Below are positions 7,867-16,493 of a DNA stretch of 64,000 bases, piece by piece. Under the pieces are notes generated by a model. That model was not told the DNA's origin. It made no database searches and worked only from the letters and a program-made list of their open reading frames with translations. This DNA is from Caenimonas sedimenti (GTDB lineage Bacteria > Pseudomonadota > Gammaproteobacteria > Burkholderiales > Burkholderiaceae_C). The DNA lies in contig NZ_VOBQ01000018.1 in the NCBI RefSeq assembly GCF_007833165.1, positions 102,571-166,570 on the forward strand. Reading direction: 5' to 3'. Made by a program: the position numbers and the translations under genes. How positions within the stretch are numbered: the first letter of the stretch is position 1; every line of letters begins with the position of its first letter.

Positions 7867-10695
7867 ATGAGCGAAGACAGTCCGCAAGTCCCCTTGCCCG
7901 AACCCAAAGTCCTGCTGCTGGTGGACGGCTCCAGCTACCTCTACCGCGCCTTCCACGCCATGCCCGACCTGCGGGCGGTGCCCGGCGACCCCACGAGCCC
8001 GGCCACGGGGGCCATCCGCGGCATGATCAACATGATGCAGAAGCTGCGCAAGGACGTGCGCGCCGACTACGCCGCGTGCGTGTTCGACGCGCCCGGCAAG
8101 ACCTTCCGCGACGACCTGTATCCCGACTACAAGGCGACGCGCTCGCCCATGCCGCCGGACCTGCGTTCGCAGATCGACGCGATCCACGAGGTGGTCCGCC
8201 TCATGGGCTGGAAAGTGCTGAGCGTGCCCGGCGTGGAAGCCGACGACGTCATCGGCACCTTGTCCTGCGTGGCGACGGAGCAGGGGGTGCACACGGTCAT
8301 CTCCAGCGGCGACAAGGACCTGTCGCAACTGGTGAACGACCACGTGGTGGTGATCGACACCATGAACGACCGCCGGCGCGATGCCGCCGGCGTGGAGGCC
8401 GAGTTCGGCGTGCCGCCGCGGCTGATGGTCGACTACCAGACGCTCGTGGGTGACACGGTCGACAACGTGCCGGGCGTCGACAAGGTCGGCCCCAAGACGG
8501 CGGTGAAGCTGCTGACCGAATACGGCTCGCTCGACAATCTGGTCGCCAACGCCGACAAGGTGAAAGGCGCGGTCGGCGAGAACCTGCGCAAGGCGCTGGA
8601 CTGGATCCCGCAGGGGCGCGCCCTGGTGACCATCCGCAAGGATTGCGACCTGAAGGACCACATCCCGGGCATCCCCGACCTGGCGGACATCGTCATCGGC
8701 GGCCAGCAGGTGGAGGAGCTCAAGGCGTTCTACGACCGCTACGGCTTCAAGGGCCTGGTGAAGCAGCTGGAAACCCACGACGTGCCGCCGGAGCTGCTGG
8801 AGGAACACCGCAGCAAGAAGCGGGTCGGCGCGGGCCCCGGCCCCGGCGGGCTGTTCGAGGAGCCGGACCTCTCCGGCCTGTCGCAGGCCACCAACCTGCA
8901 GTACGACACCATCTTCACCTGGGAAGAATTCGAACCATGGCTCGCGCGCATCGAGGCGGCGGAGCTGGTGGCGCTGGACACCGAAACCGATTCGCTCGAC
9001 GAGATGCTGGCCACCATCGTGGGCCTGTCCTTCAGCACCGAGCCTGGGATCGCCTGCTACATCCCGCTCACCCACGACTACCAGGGCGCGCCCGACCAGT
9101 TGCCGCGCGACGAAGTGCTGGCGCGCCTGAAGCCCTGGCTGGAGAACGGCGAGAAGAAGAAGCTCGGCCAGCACGTCAAGTACGACCGCCACGTGTTCGC
9201 CAACCACGGCATCGAAGTGCAGGGCTACCTGCACGACACCATGCTGCAAAGCTACGTGCTGGAAGTGCACAAGCCGCACGGCCTGGCCAGCCTGGCCGAG
9301 CGCCACCTGGGCCGCGCCGGCATCGACTACGAAACCATCGCCGGCAAGGGCGCGCACCAGATCCGCTTCAACCAGGTCCCGATCGAGAAGGCCGCGGAGT
9401 ACTCCTGCGAGGACTCCGACCAGACGCTCGACGTGCACCTGGCCCTGTGGCCCAAGCTGGAGCGCGACAGCAAGCTGCGCTTCATCTACGACCTGGAGAT
9501 GCGCAGCAGCGAGGCGCTGTACCGCGTCGAGCGCAATGGGGTGCTGATCGACGCCGCGTCGCTGGCGCAGCAAAGCCATGAACTGGGCAACCGCATGATG
9601 GCGCTGGAGCAGGAGGCGCACGACCTCGCCGGCCAGCCCTTCAACCTGGGCAGCCCCAAGCAGATCGGCGAGATCCTGTTCGGGAAGCTGGGGCTGCCGG
9701 TGAAGCGCAAGACGGCCAGCGGCGCACCGAGCACCGACGAGGAAGTGCTGGTCGAACTGGCTGAGGACTATCCGCTGCCCGCCAAGCTGCTGGAGCATCG
9801 CAGCCTGTCGAAGCTGAAGGGCACCTACACCGACAAGCTGGCGCAGATGGCGCACCCGCGCACGGGGCGCGTCCACACCCACTACGCGCAGGCGGTGGCC
9901 GTGACGGGGCGCTTGTCGAGCAACGACCCCAACCTGCAGAACATCCCGGTGCGGACGGTCGAGGGCCGCCGCGTGCGCGAAGCCTTCATCGCGCCGCCCG
10001 GGCACTTCATCGCCAGCGCCGACTACAGCCAGATCGAGCTGCGCATCATGGCGCACATCAGCGAGGACGAAGCCCTGCAGCGGGCCTTCCGCGAGAACAT
10101 CGACGTGCACCGCGCGACGGCGGCCGAGGTGTTCGGCGTCGCGCTGGAGGAAGTGTCGAGCGAGCAGCGGCGCTATGCCAAGGTCATCAACTTCGGCCTG
10201 ATCTACGGCATGAGCGCCTTCGGGCTGGCGCGCAACCTGGGCATCGAGAGCGCGGCGGCCAAGAGCTACATCCAGCGCTATTTCGAGCGCTATCCGGGCG
10301 TGAAGACCTACATGGATGAGACGCGGCTGTCGGCCAAGGCGCGCGGCTACGTGGAAACCGTGTTCGGCCGCCGCCTCTACCTGCCCGAGATCAATTCACC
10401 GAACGGCCCGCGCCGCGGCGGCGCCGAGCGCCAGGCCATCAACGCGCCCATGCAGGGCACGGCGGCCGACCTGATCAAGCTCTCGATGGTCAAGGTGCAG
10501 GACGTGCTGGACCAGCAGCAGCGCAAGACGAAGATGATCATGCAGGTGCACGATGAACTGGTGTTCGAGGTGCCCGGGGATGAAGTCGAGTGGGTGCGGA
10601 CCGAGATCCCGCGCCTGATGGCGGGCGTGGCGGAGCTGCGCGTGCCGCTGCTGGCGGAGATCGGGGTGGGGCCGAACTGGGAGAAGGCGCACTGA
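7867..10695 (+). CDS. polA: DNA polymerase I
   Basis: A 942-residue repair and lagging-strand polymerase with all three activities. Residues about 14-300 are the 5'-3' exonuclease (LLLVDGSSYLYRAFHA; GVEADDVIGTL; GDTVDNVPGVDKVGPKTA). Residues about 320-520 are the 3'-5' proofreading domain with intact acidic residues (LDTETDSLDEM and CEDSDQT). The polymerase domain has motif A SADYSQIELRIMAHIS (about 717), motif B RRYAKVINFGLIYGMSAFG (about 770) and motif C MQVHDELVFEVP (about 891). The length is usual for the family. The ATG at 7867 is the first plausible start. Confidence 0.97.
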   Translation: MSEDSPQVPLPEPKVLLLVDGSSYLYRAFHAMPDLRAVPGDPTSPATGAIRGMINMMQKLRKDVRADYAACVFDAPGKTFRDDLYPDYKATRSPMPPDLRSQIDAIHEVVRLMGWKVLSVPGVEADDVIGTLSCVATEQGVHTVISSGDKDLSQLVNDHVVVIDTMNDRRRDAAGVEAEFGVPPRLMVDYQTLVGDTVDNVPGVDKVGPKTAVKLLTEYGSLDNLVANADKVKGAVGENLRKALDWIPQGRALVTIRKDCDLKDHIPGIPDLADIVIGGQQVEELKAFYDRYGFKGLVKQLETHDVPPELLEEHRSKKRVGAGPGPGGLFEEPDLSGLSQATNLQYDTIFTWEEFEPWLARIEAAELVALDTETDSLDEMLATIVGLSFSTEPGIACYIPLTHDYQGAPDQLPRDEVLARLKPWLENGEKKKLGQHVKYDRHVFANHGIEVQGYLHDTMLQSYVLEVHKPHGLASLAERHLGRAGIDYETIAGKGAHQIRFNQVPIEKAAEYSCEDSDQTLDVHLALWPKLERDSKLRFIYDLEMRSSEALYRVERNGVLIDAASLAQQSHELGNRMMALEQEAHDLAGQPFNLGSPKQIGEILFGKLGLPVKRKTASGAPSTDEEVLVELAEDYPLPAKLLEHRSLSKLKGTYTDKLAQMAHPRTGRVHTHYAQAVAVTGRLSSNDPNLQNIPVRTVEGRRVREAFIAPPGHFIASADYSQIELRIMAHISEDEALQRAFRENIDVHRATAAEVFGVALEEVSSEQRRYAKVINFGLIYGMSAFGLARNLGIESAAAKSYIQRYFERYPGVKTYMDETRLSAKARGYVETVFGRRLYLPEINSPNGPRRGGAERQAINAPMQGTAADLIKLSMVKVQDVLDQQQRKTKMIMQVHDELVFEVPGDEVEWVRTEIPRLMAGVAELRVPLLAEIGVGPNWEKAH

Positions 10696-10760
10696 GGGTG
10701 CGACGCGCGCACGGGTTCCTCATGCCGCCGAGGTTGCCAAGCCATCCCCGGAGCGCTAGC

Positions 10761-11207
10761 ATGCGAAGTTCAATGGTGCGCCTCCGCCTTTTCATTGCAT
10801 GCCTCCTCATGGCCGCGCTTCCCCTGCAGGGGATGGCGGCTGCGTCGATGCTGTTTTGCGGGTCGCAGGCGGCGCAGCGAATGGCGCAGGCCGCGTCCCA
10901 TCCAGGGCACCATGCAGCGCCCGAGATGGGGGGCCTCGACCACGCCTCGCACGGCCACGGCGCCGACCACAGCCTCCATGAGCACGCCGCGCCCGCCTCG
11001 GACGCATCGTCCAGCCATTCCGGAGACGATGGCTCGATGCAGAGCCACTCATGCCCGGTCTGCGCCTCGTGCTCCCAAGCGCAGGCCGTCGGTGGATTCG
11101 ACTCGCTCCCGCTCGCGTCGCCCGCACCCTCTGCGGCGCCGACGCAACCACATGCCCGCGTCTCCACGCGGGCGCTGACCCTCCCAGACAAGCCGCCTCG
11201 CGGCTGA
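10761..11207 (+). CDS. CopL/DUF2946-like periplasmic metal-binding protein
   Basis: A 148-residue exported protein and first gene of the copper cluster. Residues 1-26 form a signal peptide (LRLFIACLLMAALPLQGMAA). The mature part is rich in His (HPGHHAAPEMGG, HASHGHGADHSLHEH) and has a cysteine cluster (SCPVCASCSQAQA) at about 99-111, fitting copper binding. CopL and DUF2946 proteins look like this and sit at the head of copper-resistance operons; assignment to either is by resemblance only. The ATG at 10761 is preferred because the in-frame upstream part lies inside polA. It begins 65 bp after the polA stop and is likely to have its own metal-responsive promoter there, though I could not identify a regulator box. 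Confidence 0.7.
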   Translation: MRSSMVRLRLFIACLLMAALPLQGMAAASMLFCGSQAAQRMAQAASHPGHHAAPEMGGLDHASHGHGADHSLHEHAAPASDASSSHSGDDGSMQSHSCPVCASCSQAQAVGGFDSLPLASPAPSAAPTQPHARVSTRALTLPDKPPRG

Positions 11208-11317
11208 GCCCCGCGCGCCGCCCGGTCTGGTGCCGGGCGTGCCGCCGCATTTTTCCGACCCGACCCTGCTCGCGCTCCGCGCGACGCAGGCGCGCGCAAC
11301 GAATCACGCGAGGCTCC

Positions 11318-11629
11318 ATGAGAGATAGAACGAGAACCATTTTGGCGGCCGCGGCCATCGCTGCCGCGAGCATTCCCTTGGGGGCGCAGCCTGCGCCAGC
11401 CGACGCGCCGGGCTACCAGTCGGCCTTTGACGGCTACCGTCCCTTCGAAGCAGGCGAAGTCCAGGACTGGCGCAAGTCGAACGACACCGTCCGCGAGATC
11501 GGTGGTTGGCGCGCATACGCCCGCGAGATCCACGGCGCGCAGCCGGCGCCGACGGCCGGACAGAGCCCATCGGGTGCTGCGCCGTCTCCGTCGAAGCCTG
11601 GCAACCCCCACCAGGGACATCAACGATGA
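11318..11629 (+). CDS. small exported protein of the copper operon
   Basis: A 103-residue protein with a signal peptide (residues 1-24, ending LGAQP) and a short conserved-looking segment YRPFEAGEVQDWRKSNDTVR, followed by a Pro/Ser-rich tail ending in His residues (NPHQGHQR). I know of no assigned function. Comparable small proteins lie just before TolC-type genes in copper operons. Its stop codon overlaps the start of the TolC-type gene (ATGA), so it is translated with it. The ATG at 11318 starts the signal peptide. Confidence 0.75.
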   Translation: MRDRTRTILAAAAIAAASIPLGAQPAPADAPGYQSAFDGYRPFEAGEVQDWRKSNDTVREIGGWRAYAREIHGAQPAPTAGQSPSGAAPSPSKPGNPHQGHQR

Positions 11630-13047
11630 AGCGGACCTTCAAGCTAGCCGCGGCCGGGGTCGCCGTCGCCCTGGCCGGCTGCGCCGCGCCAGACATGGAA
11701 GCAGCCGTCAGCGAAGCCAATGCGCTGGCCGGTCCTGTTTCCGGCCGCGCGAAAGCCGAGCTTCAACGCGATGTCACACAGCGTGAGGAGGCCGCCAGGC
11801 TCGCCTCAGAACTGCTATCAAAGCCGCTCACCGCTGACGGGGCCACCCAGCTGGCCCTTGCCAACAGCCCGGCGTTCCAGGCCGCTCTCGCCGACAGCTG
11901 GGGGGAGCTTGCGCAGGCCAGGCAGCGGGGGCTCCCGGGAGGCGTCGCCTTTTCGTTCGAACGCCTGCGCGAAGGCGCCGACCTCGAGCTCGGGCGCCTG
12001 CTCTCCGTCGGCCTCTTCGAGCTGATCACTTTGCCGCAGCGTGCGCGCGTCTCCCAGATCCAATCCGAGCAGGCGCGCATCAGGATGGCCGGGGCCATCG
12101 TCGACCAGGCGGCGAACGCGAGGCAGGCCTGGGTGCGGGCCGTGGCGGCTCGCGAGGTCGAGGTCTACGCCGTCCAGGTGAAAGAGGCGGCCGAGGCGAG
12201 CGCGGAGCTCGCGCGGCGCATGCAGCAGGTGGGCAACTTCACCAGGCTGCAGGCGGCCCGCCAGCACTTGTTCTACGCGGACGCCACGTCGCGGCTCGCG
12301 ACGGCGCGCCAGGCCGCGGTGTCTTCGCGCGAGGCGCTTGCGAGGCAACTGGGCCTGACCGGCGCGCAGGCCCGCGACTTGAAGCTGCCCGAGCGGCTGC
12401 CGGACTTGCCCAAGGCTCCGAAGGGGCCCGAGGAGGTCTCGAAGGCTTTGGCGTCCCAGCGCCTGGACGCGCGCCTGGCACGCCTCGAGCTCGAAGCTGC
12501 CGGGCGCTCCCGTGGCGTCGACCTGGCGTCGAGCCTTCTGGACGTGGAGCTCGGGGCCAGGCGCGACACGCGCTTCGAGGGCAATGGAGGGAGATCGACC
12601 ACGAGGGGCTGGGAGCTGGAGTTGCGCCTGCCGGTTTTCGACTGGGGATCGACTCGAAGCGCCGCGCTCGATGCGAGGAGCCTCGCGGCCGCGAACCGCT
12701 ATGAGGCCGTCACGCGCGCCGCGAGCTCGCAGGCGCGCGAGAGCTATTCGGCGTATCGCACCGCCTTCGACCAGGCGAAGCACCAGCGCGACGAGATGGT
12801 GCCGCTGCGCAAGACCATTTCCGAGGAGAACGTGCTTCGCTACAACGGGATGCTGATCGGCGTCTTCGAACTCCTTGCCGACGCTCGTGACCAGGTGTCG
12901 GGCGTGATCTCCGCCATCGAGGCGCAGCGCGACTTCTGGCTCGCCGACGCTTCGCTCTCCGCCACATTGATCGGCCGGCCCGTCGCGGGCGCGGCCGCGA
13001 GCGCCACCTCGGCGGGAGGCGCCGCCTCCCCCGAGGCGGGCCATTGA
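11626..13047 (+). CDS. TolC-family outer-membrane efflux lipoprotein
   Basis: A 473-residue outer-membrane factor. It has a lipoprotein signal with lipobox ALAGC (Cys19), then two long helical repeats typical of OEP domains (about 60-250 and 290-460) containing Ala/Arg/Gln-rich coiled-coil segments. These proteins form trimeric exit ducts for RND-type copper pumps (CusC-like). Unusually, no RND pump or membrane-fusion partner is encoded beside it; the next genes encode periplasmic copper proteins. The start is fixed by overlap with the upstream stop codon. The downstream ATG of the oxidase follows after 11 bp. Confidence 0.88.
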   Translation: MKRTFKLAAAGVAVALAGCAAPDMEAAVSEANALAGPVSGRAKAELQRDVTQREEAARLASELLSKPLTADGATQLALANSPAFQAALADSWGELAQARQRGLPGGVAFSFERLREGADLELGRLLSVGLFELITLPQRARVSQIQSEQARIRMAGAIVDQAANARQAWVRAVAAREVEVYAVQVKEAAEASAELARRMQQVGNFTRLQAARQHLFYADATSRLATARQAAVSSREALARQLGLTGAQARDLKLPERLPDLPKAPKGPEEVSKALASQRLDARLARLELEAAGRSRGVDLASSLLDVELGARRDTRFEGNGGRSTTRGWELELRLPVFDWGSTRSAALDARSLAAANRYEAVTRAASSQARESYSAYRTAFDQAKHQRDEMVPLRKTISEENVLRYNGMLIGVFELLADARDQVSGVISAIEAQRDFWLADASLSATLIGRPVAGAAASATSAGGAASPEAGH

Positions 13048-13058
13048 GGGAGAAACCC

Positions 13059-14474
13059 ATGAACCAGAACAGCAGAAGACGTTTTCTCACGGGCATGGGC
13101 GCGATCGCTGGGGCGGTGAGCGCGACGAGCGTGAACAAGGTGGCCATGGCCGCGTTGCCCGAGCCCGTCCTTCAGACCAGGCCCGACACCGCGGCCCCCC
13201 TCGTGCCGAACACGGGCCGCGCCTACAACCCGGTCGTGACGCTCAACGGGTGGACCGCGCCCTGGCGCATGAATCAAGGAGTGAAGGAATTCCACCTGGT
13301 GGCCGAACCCGTCGTCCGCGAGATGGCGCCGGGTTTCAAGGCGCACCTGTGGGGTTACAACGGCCAGTCCCCGGGCCCCACCATGGAAGTGGTCGAGGGT
13401 GACCGCGTGCGTGTCTTCGTCACCAACAAGCTTCCCGAGCACACCAGCATCCACTGGCACGGGCAGCGGCTCCCCAATGGGATGGACGGCGTCAGCGGGC
13501 TCACGCAGAAGTCGATCCAGCCTGGCAAGACCTTCGTCTACGAGTTCACGGCTCGCCGGCCTGGTACCTTCATGTATCACCCGCACGCGGACGAGATGAC
13601 GCAGATGGCGATGGGGATGATGGGCTTCTGGGTCACGCACCCGAAGGCCAAGCACCCGCTCATCGAGGAGGTCGACCGCGACTTCGTGTTCCTGCTCAAC
13701 GCCTACGACATCGAGCCGGGGTCCTACACGCCCAAGATCATGACGATGCTCGACTTCAATCTGTGGACCTTCAACAGCAGGATCTTCCCGGGCATCGACT
13801 CGATGAACGTGCGGCACGGGGACAAGGTGCGCATCAGGGTGGGGAACCTCACGATGACCAATCATCCCATGCACATCCACGGCCACGAGTTCTTCGTGAC
13901 GGGCACCGACGGTGGCCCCACGCCCAAGGGCTCGCGCTGGCCGGAAGTCTCCGCCGACGTCGCCGTGGGGCAGATGCGGCAACTCGAGTTCCTGGCCGAC
14001 GAGGAGGGGGACTGGGCGTTCCACTGCCACAAGTCGCACCACACCATGAATGCCATGGGCCACGACGTGCCGACGATGATCGGCGTGGACCACCGGGATG
14101 TCGCCAGGAAGATCGCCAAGCTCGTGCCCGACTACATGGTCATGGGGGAGCGGGGCATGGCCGACATGGGCGAGATGGAAATGGCACTGCCCGACAACAC
14201 GGCTCCCATGATGACCGGCCAAGGCCCCTTCGGTGGCATCGAGATGGGCGGCATGTTCACCACCGTGAAGGTTCGGCGCGAACAGAAGCGCGGCGACTAC
14301 TCGGACCCGGGGTGGTTCAAGCACCCGGCCGGCACTGTCGCCTATGAGTTCACGGGTCAGCTGCCCACACCCGCGCGTGCGAGTTCTGTCACCCCTTCCG
14401 CGGCGGCGGCGCCCGCGGCGAAGGGGGTCGAAGTGCGTGTCCGCAAACCCGCGTCCGGTCACAGTGGCCATTGA
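13059..14474 (+). CDS. Tat-exported multicopper oxidase (copper detoxification)
   Basis: A 471-residue periplasmic oxidase likely to oxidise Cu(I) to the less toxic Cu(II). A Tat signal (SRRRFLTGMGAIAG) spans residues 5-18. All four copper-ligand motifs are visible: HWHG at about 132, HPHAD at about 174, HPMHIHGHEF at about 269 and HCHKSHH at about 322. A Met/Gly-rich stretch near 360-405 (MADMGEMEM, MMTGQG, MGGMF) resembles Met-rich copper-binding inserts of CopA/CueO. The spacing suggests two main cupredoxin domains, shorter than the CopA type. The ATG at 13059 follows GGGAGA; the upstream TTG at 13044 is less likely. Confidence 0.92.
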   Translation: MNQNSRRRFLTGMGAIAGAVSATSVNKVAMAALPEPVLQTRPDTAAPLVPNTGRAYNPVVTLNGWTAPWRMNQGVKEFHLVAEPVVREMAPGFKAHLWGYNGQSPGPTMEVVEGDRVRVFVTNKLPEHTSIHWHGQRLPNGMDGVSGLTQKSIQPGKTFVYEFTARRPGTFMYHPHADEMTQMAMGMMGFWVTHPKAKHPLIEEVDRDFVFLLNAYDIEPGSYTPKIMTMLDFNLWTFNSRIFPGIDSMNVRHGDKVRIRVGNLTMTNHPMHIHGHEFFVTGTDGGPTPKGSRWPEVSADVAVGQMRQLEFLADEEGDWAFHCHKSHHTMNAMGHDVPTMIGVDHRDVARKIAKLVPDYMVMGERGMADMGEMEMALPDNTAPMMTGQGPFGGIEMGGMFTTVKVRREQKRGDYSDPGWFKHPAGTVAYEFTGQLPTPARASSVTPSAAAAPAAKGVEVRVRKPASGHSGH

Positions 14475-14487
14475 ACAAGGAGAAATC

Positions 14488-14514
14488 ATGAACACCACCA
14501 GGAGGCGCGCATGA
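14488..14514 (+). CDS. 8-codon mini-ORF overlapping the cupredoxin start
   Basis: ATG AAC ACC ACC AGG AGG CGC GCA TGA. A strong ribosome site (AAGGAGA) lies 5 nt upstream, and the stop overlaps the cupredoxin start codon (ATGA). The AGGAGG formed by its two Arg codons is itself the Shine-Dalgarno sequence for the cupredoxin gene. It may be a coupling leader peptide or the remains of an older N-terminus (MNTTRRR resembles the beginning of a Tat signal). Confidence 0.4.
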   Translation: MNTTRRRA

Positions 14515-15008
14515 GATTCGTCAGACATCTGTTGCTGGCGGCAGCGATCGGAACGATCGGTGCCGGCGCCGTGGCGCACGAGAAGGACGCCGCCAGCAGG
14601 AACGCGGCCGCAACCAGGAAGGAGCAGATGCCCTGGGGCATTGCCGGGAACGCGAAGGCGGCCCGGCGCACGATCGAGATCGCGATGAGCGACGACATGC
14701 GCTTCACGCCCTCGAACATCGAGGTGAGGCAGGGCGAGACGGTCAAGTTCGTCGTGCGCAACAAGGGCAAGGTCTTGCATGAAATGGTCATCGGCGACAA
14801 GAAAACCCTCGACGAGCACGCCGCGCTGATGGCCAGGTTCCCGGGCATGGAGCACGATGAGCCCTACATGGCCCACGTTGCCGCCGGCAAGCAGGGGTCC
14901 CTCGTGTGGAACTTCAATCGGCCCGGCGAGTTCGACTTCGCCTGCCTCATCGCCGGCCACTACCAGGCCGGCATGGTCGGGAAGATCAAAGTCTCGCCCG
15001 CCAAGTGA
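14511..15008 (+). CDS. cupredoxin-family copper protein
   Basis: A 165-residue periplasmic blue-copper-like protein with a signal peptide (residues 1-22, ending AVAHE). The cupredoxin core (about 53-163) has the first His ligand in LHEMVIG and the second loop CLIAGHYQAGM, giving the Cys-x4-His-x4-Met arrangement of a type 1 copper site. Such proteins bind or shuttle copper in CopI/CopC-type resistance systems. The ATG at 14511 is preceded by AGGAGG at 5 nt. It lies 36 bp after the oxidase and 29 bp before the CusF-like gene. Confidence 0.9.
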   Translation: MRFVRHLLLAAAIGTIGAGAVAHEKDAASRNAAATRKEQMPWGIAGNAKAARRTIEIAMSDDMRFTPSNIEVRQGETVKFVVRNKGKVLHEMVIGDKKTLDEHAALMARFPGMEHDEPYMAHVAAGKQGSLVWNFNRPGEFDFACLIAGHYQAGMVGKIKVSPAK

Positions 15009-15037
15009 TCCGGGTTCGTCAATCCAAGGAGTCCTCC

Positions 15038-15364
15038 ATGAAAAATTCTCTCCTGACCATCCTGGCAGCCGCCATGTGCTTCGCCGCTGGCCCGTCCATC
15101 GCGCAACCAGCGACGCCGGCACCCGCGCAGTCCGCGCAGGTGCAGCTCACCGACGCCGAAGTCCGCAAGGTCGACAAGTCGGCGGGAAAGATCACCTTGA
15201 AGCACGGCGAGATCAAGAGCCTCGACATGCCTCCGATGACGATGGTGTTCGGCGTGAAAGACGCGGCCATGCTGGACCAGGTGAAGGCCGGCGACAAGAT
15301 CCGCTTCGCGGCGACGAGCCAGGACGGCAAGTTCACGGTGACGGAGATCCAGGCCGCTCAGTGA
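15038..15364 (+). CDS. CusF-like periplasmic copper-binding protein
   Basis: A 108-residue protein with a signal peptide (about 1-22, ending SIAQP) and a small beta-barrel of the CusF family (about 36-106). The ligands corresponding to E. coli CusF His36, Met47 and Met49 appear in ITLKHGEI and MPPMTMVF. The Trp that caps the copper site in E. coli CusF (WPEMTM) is Met here (MPPMTM). It probably carries Cu(I)/Ag(I) in the periplasm. AAGGAG lies 6 nt before the ATG. It is the last gene of the copper cluster and is convergent with the cyclase gene. Confidence 0.88.
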   Translation: MKNSLLTILAAAMCFAAGPSIAQPATPAPAQSAQVQLTDAEVRKVDKSAGKITLKHGEIKSLDMPPMTMVFGVKDAAMLDQVKAGDKIRFAATSQDGKFTVTEIQAAQ

Positions 15365-15416
15365 GCCAGGAGTGGCAACCCGGTGATTCAGGCGCGGGCG
15401 CGCGACCTCCGGTCGA

Positions 15417-16493
15417 TCACCGCGCGGGTTCGGCGACCGAATCGGCGAAGTACATCCCGACCAGCCCTTTCCCCTTGGCGTCGAGCTTGCCCCGGTATTC
15501 GCAGTTGAACGTGGCCCGCACGAGGTCGTAGGTGTAGGCGGAGATGTTGACGCGGCCGACCTCCCCGGCGCTTTCCATGCGCGCGGCGAGGTTCACCGAG
15601 TCGCCCCAGATGTCGAAAGCATATTTGCGCTTGCCGACCACGCCCGAGACGACCGGCCCCGAGTGGATGCCGATGCGCAGATCCCATTTGAAGGCCGCGC
15701 TTTCATTCCGCATGGCCATGTACGCGGCCATGCGCAATCCGGCGTGCACGCAGCGCTGGGCGTGGTCGTCGCAGGGCTTGGGCAGGCCGGCCGCTGCCAT
15801 GTAGGCGTCGCCGATGGTCTTGATCTTCTCCACGCCCAGTTCGTCGCAGATGTCGTCGAAGGCCGCGAAGATGTCGTTCAGTTCGGCGACCATCCGGTTC
15901 GCCGGCATCGTCGACGCCGTCTGCGTGAAACCGCTGAAATCCGTGAACAGCACCGAAGCGGATTCGTGACGGACCGGCTTGACCTCGCCGGACGCCGAGA
16001 GTTCGTCGGCCACCTCGACGGGCAGGATGTTGTACAGAAGCTCCTGGACGCGCGCGTTGGAAGCGGCGAGCAGCGCGTTCCTGCTCCGCAGCAGGTCGGC
16101 CGCGGCCTTCAGGGCCAGTTGGCTGCGCACGCGCGCCAGGACGATGGGCGCGCAGATCGGCTTCGTGATGTAGTCGACGGCGCCCAGGGCTAGGCCCTCT
16201 TCCTCGTTCTCGGTCTCCGTCATCGCCGTGACGAAGATGACCGGAATGTCGGCGCTGGCGGGCGCCGCCTTGAGGCGCCGGCACACTTCATAGCCGTCCA
16301 TGTCCGGCATCATCACGTCCAGCAGGATCAGGTCCGGCGGTGTCGCCGCCGCGATTTCCAGCCCTCGCGCGCCCGAGGGCGCCAGCTTGACGGTGTAGTG
16401 CGCATCGAGCAGGTCGCGCATCAGCGAAAGGTTCTGCGGCGTGTCGTCGATGACGAGCACCAGCGGCCGCCTGGACGTCGGGGTGTCTTGCAT
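15417..16493 (-). CDS. response regulator with class III adenylate/guanylate cyclase output
   Basis: A 358-residue cytoplasmic protein. Residues 10-130 are a receiver domain (VLVIDD; phospho-acceptor Asp59 in [13 protein letters not shown]; conserved Lys in YITKP). A helical linker follows, then a class III nucleotide cyclase domain (about 175-350; [11 protein letters not shown] with a metal Asp, [28 protein letters not shown]). It should make cAMP or cGMP when phosphorylated. Its start codon directly abuts the stop of the hybrid kinase gene, so that kinase, with its HPt domain, is the likely phosphodonor. Substrate choice cannot be settled by eye. Confidence 0.92.
   Translation of the reverse strand: MQDTPTSRRPLVLVIDDTPQNLSLMRDLLDAHYTVKLAPSGARGLEIAAATPPDLILLDVMMPDMDGYEVCRRLKAAPASADIPVIFVTAMTETENEEEGLALGAVDYITKPICAPIVLARVRSQLALKAAADLLRSRNALLAASNARVQELLYNILPVEVADELSASGEVKPVRHESASVLFTDFSGFTQTASTMPANRMVAELNDIFAAFDDICDELGVEKIKTIGDAYMAAAGLPKPCDDHAQRCVHAGLRMAAYMAMRNESAAFKWDLRIGIHSGPVVSGVVGKRKYAFDIWGDSVNLAARMESAGEVGRVNISAYTYDLVRATFNCEYRGKLDAKGKGLVGMYFADSVAEPAR

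Noticed and set aside
6532..10110. A 1192-codon open frame on the minus strand covering polA and thrB
   Set aside because: Only the last 325 codons are ThrB. The rest is the antisense shadow of the high-GC polA gene, with no motif and extreme His/Arg/Val content.
12840..15122. A 760-codon minus-strand frame under the multicopper oxidase and cupredoxin genes
   Set aside because: Mirror frame of strongly supported plus-strand genes; composition is His/Arg/Gly-rich and no domain is visible.
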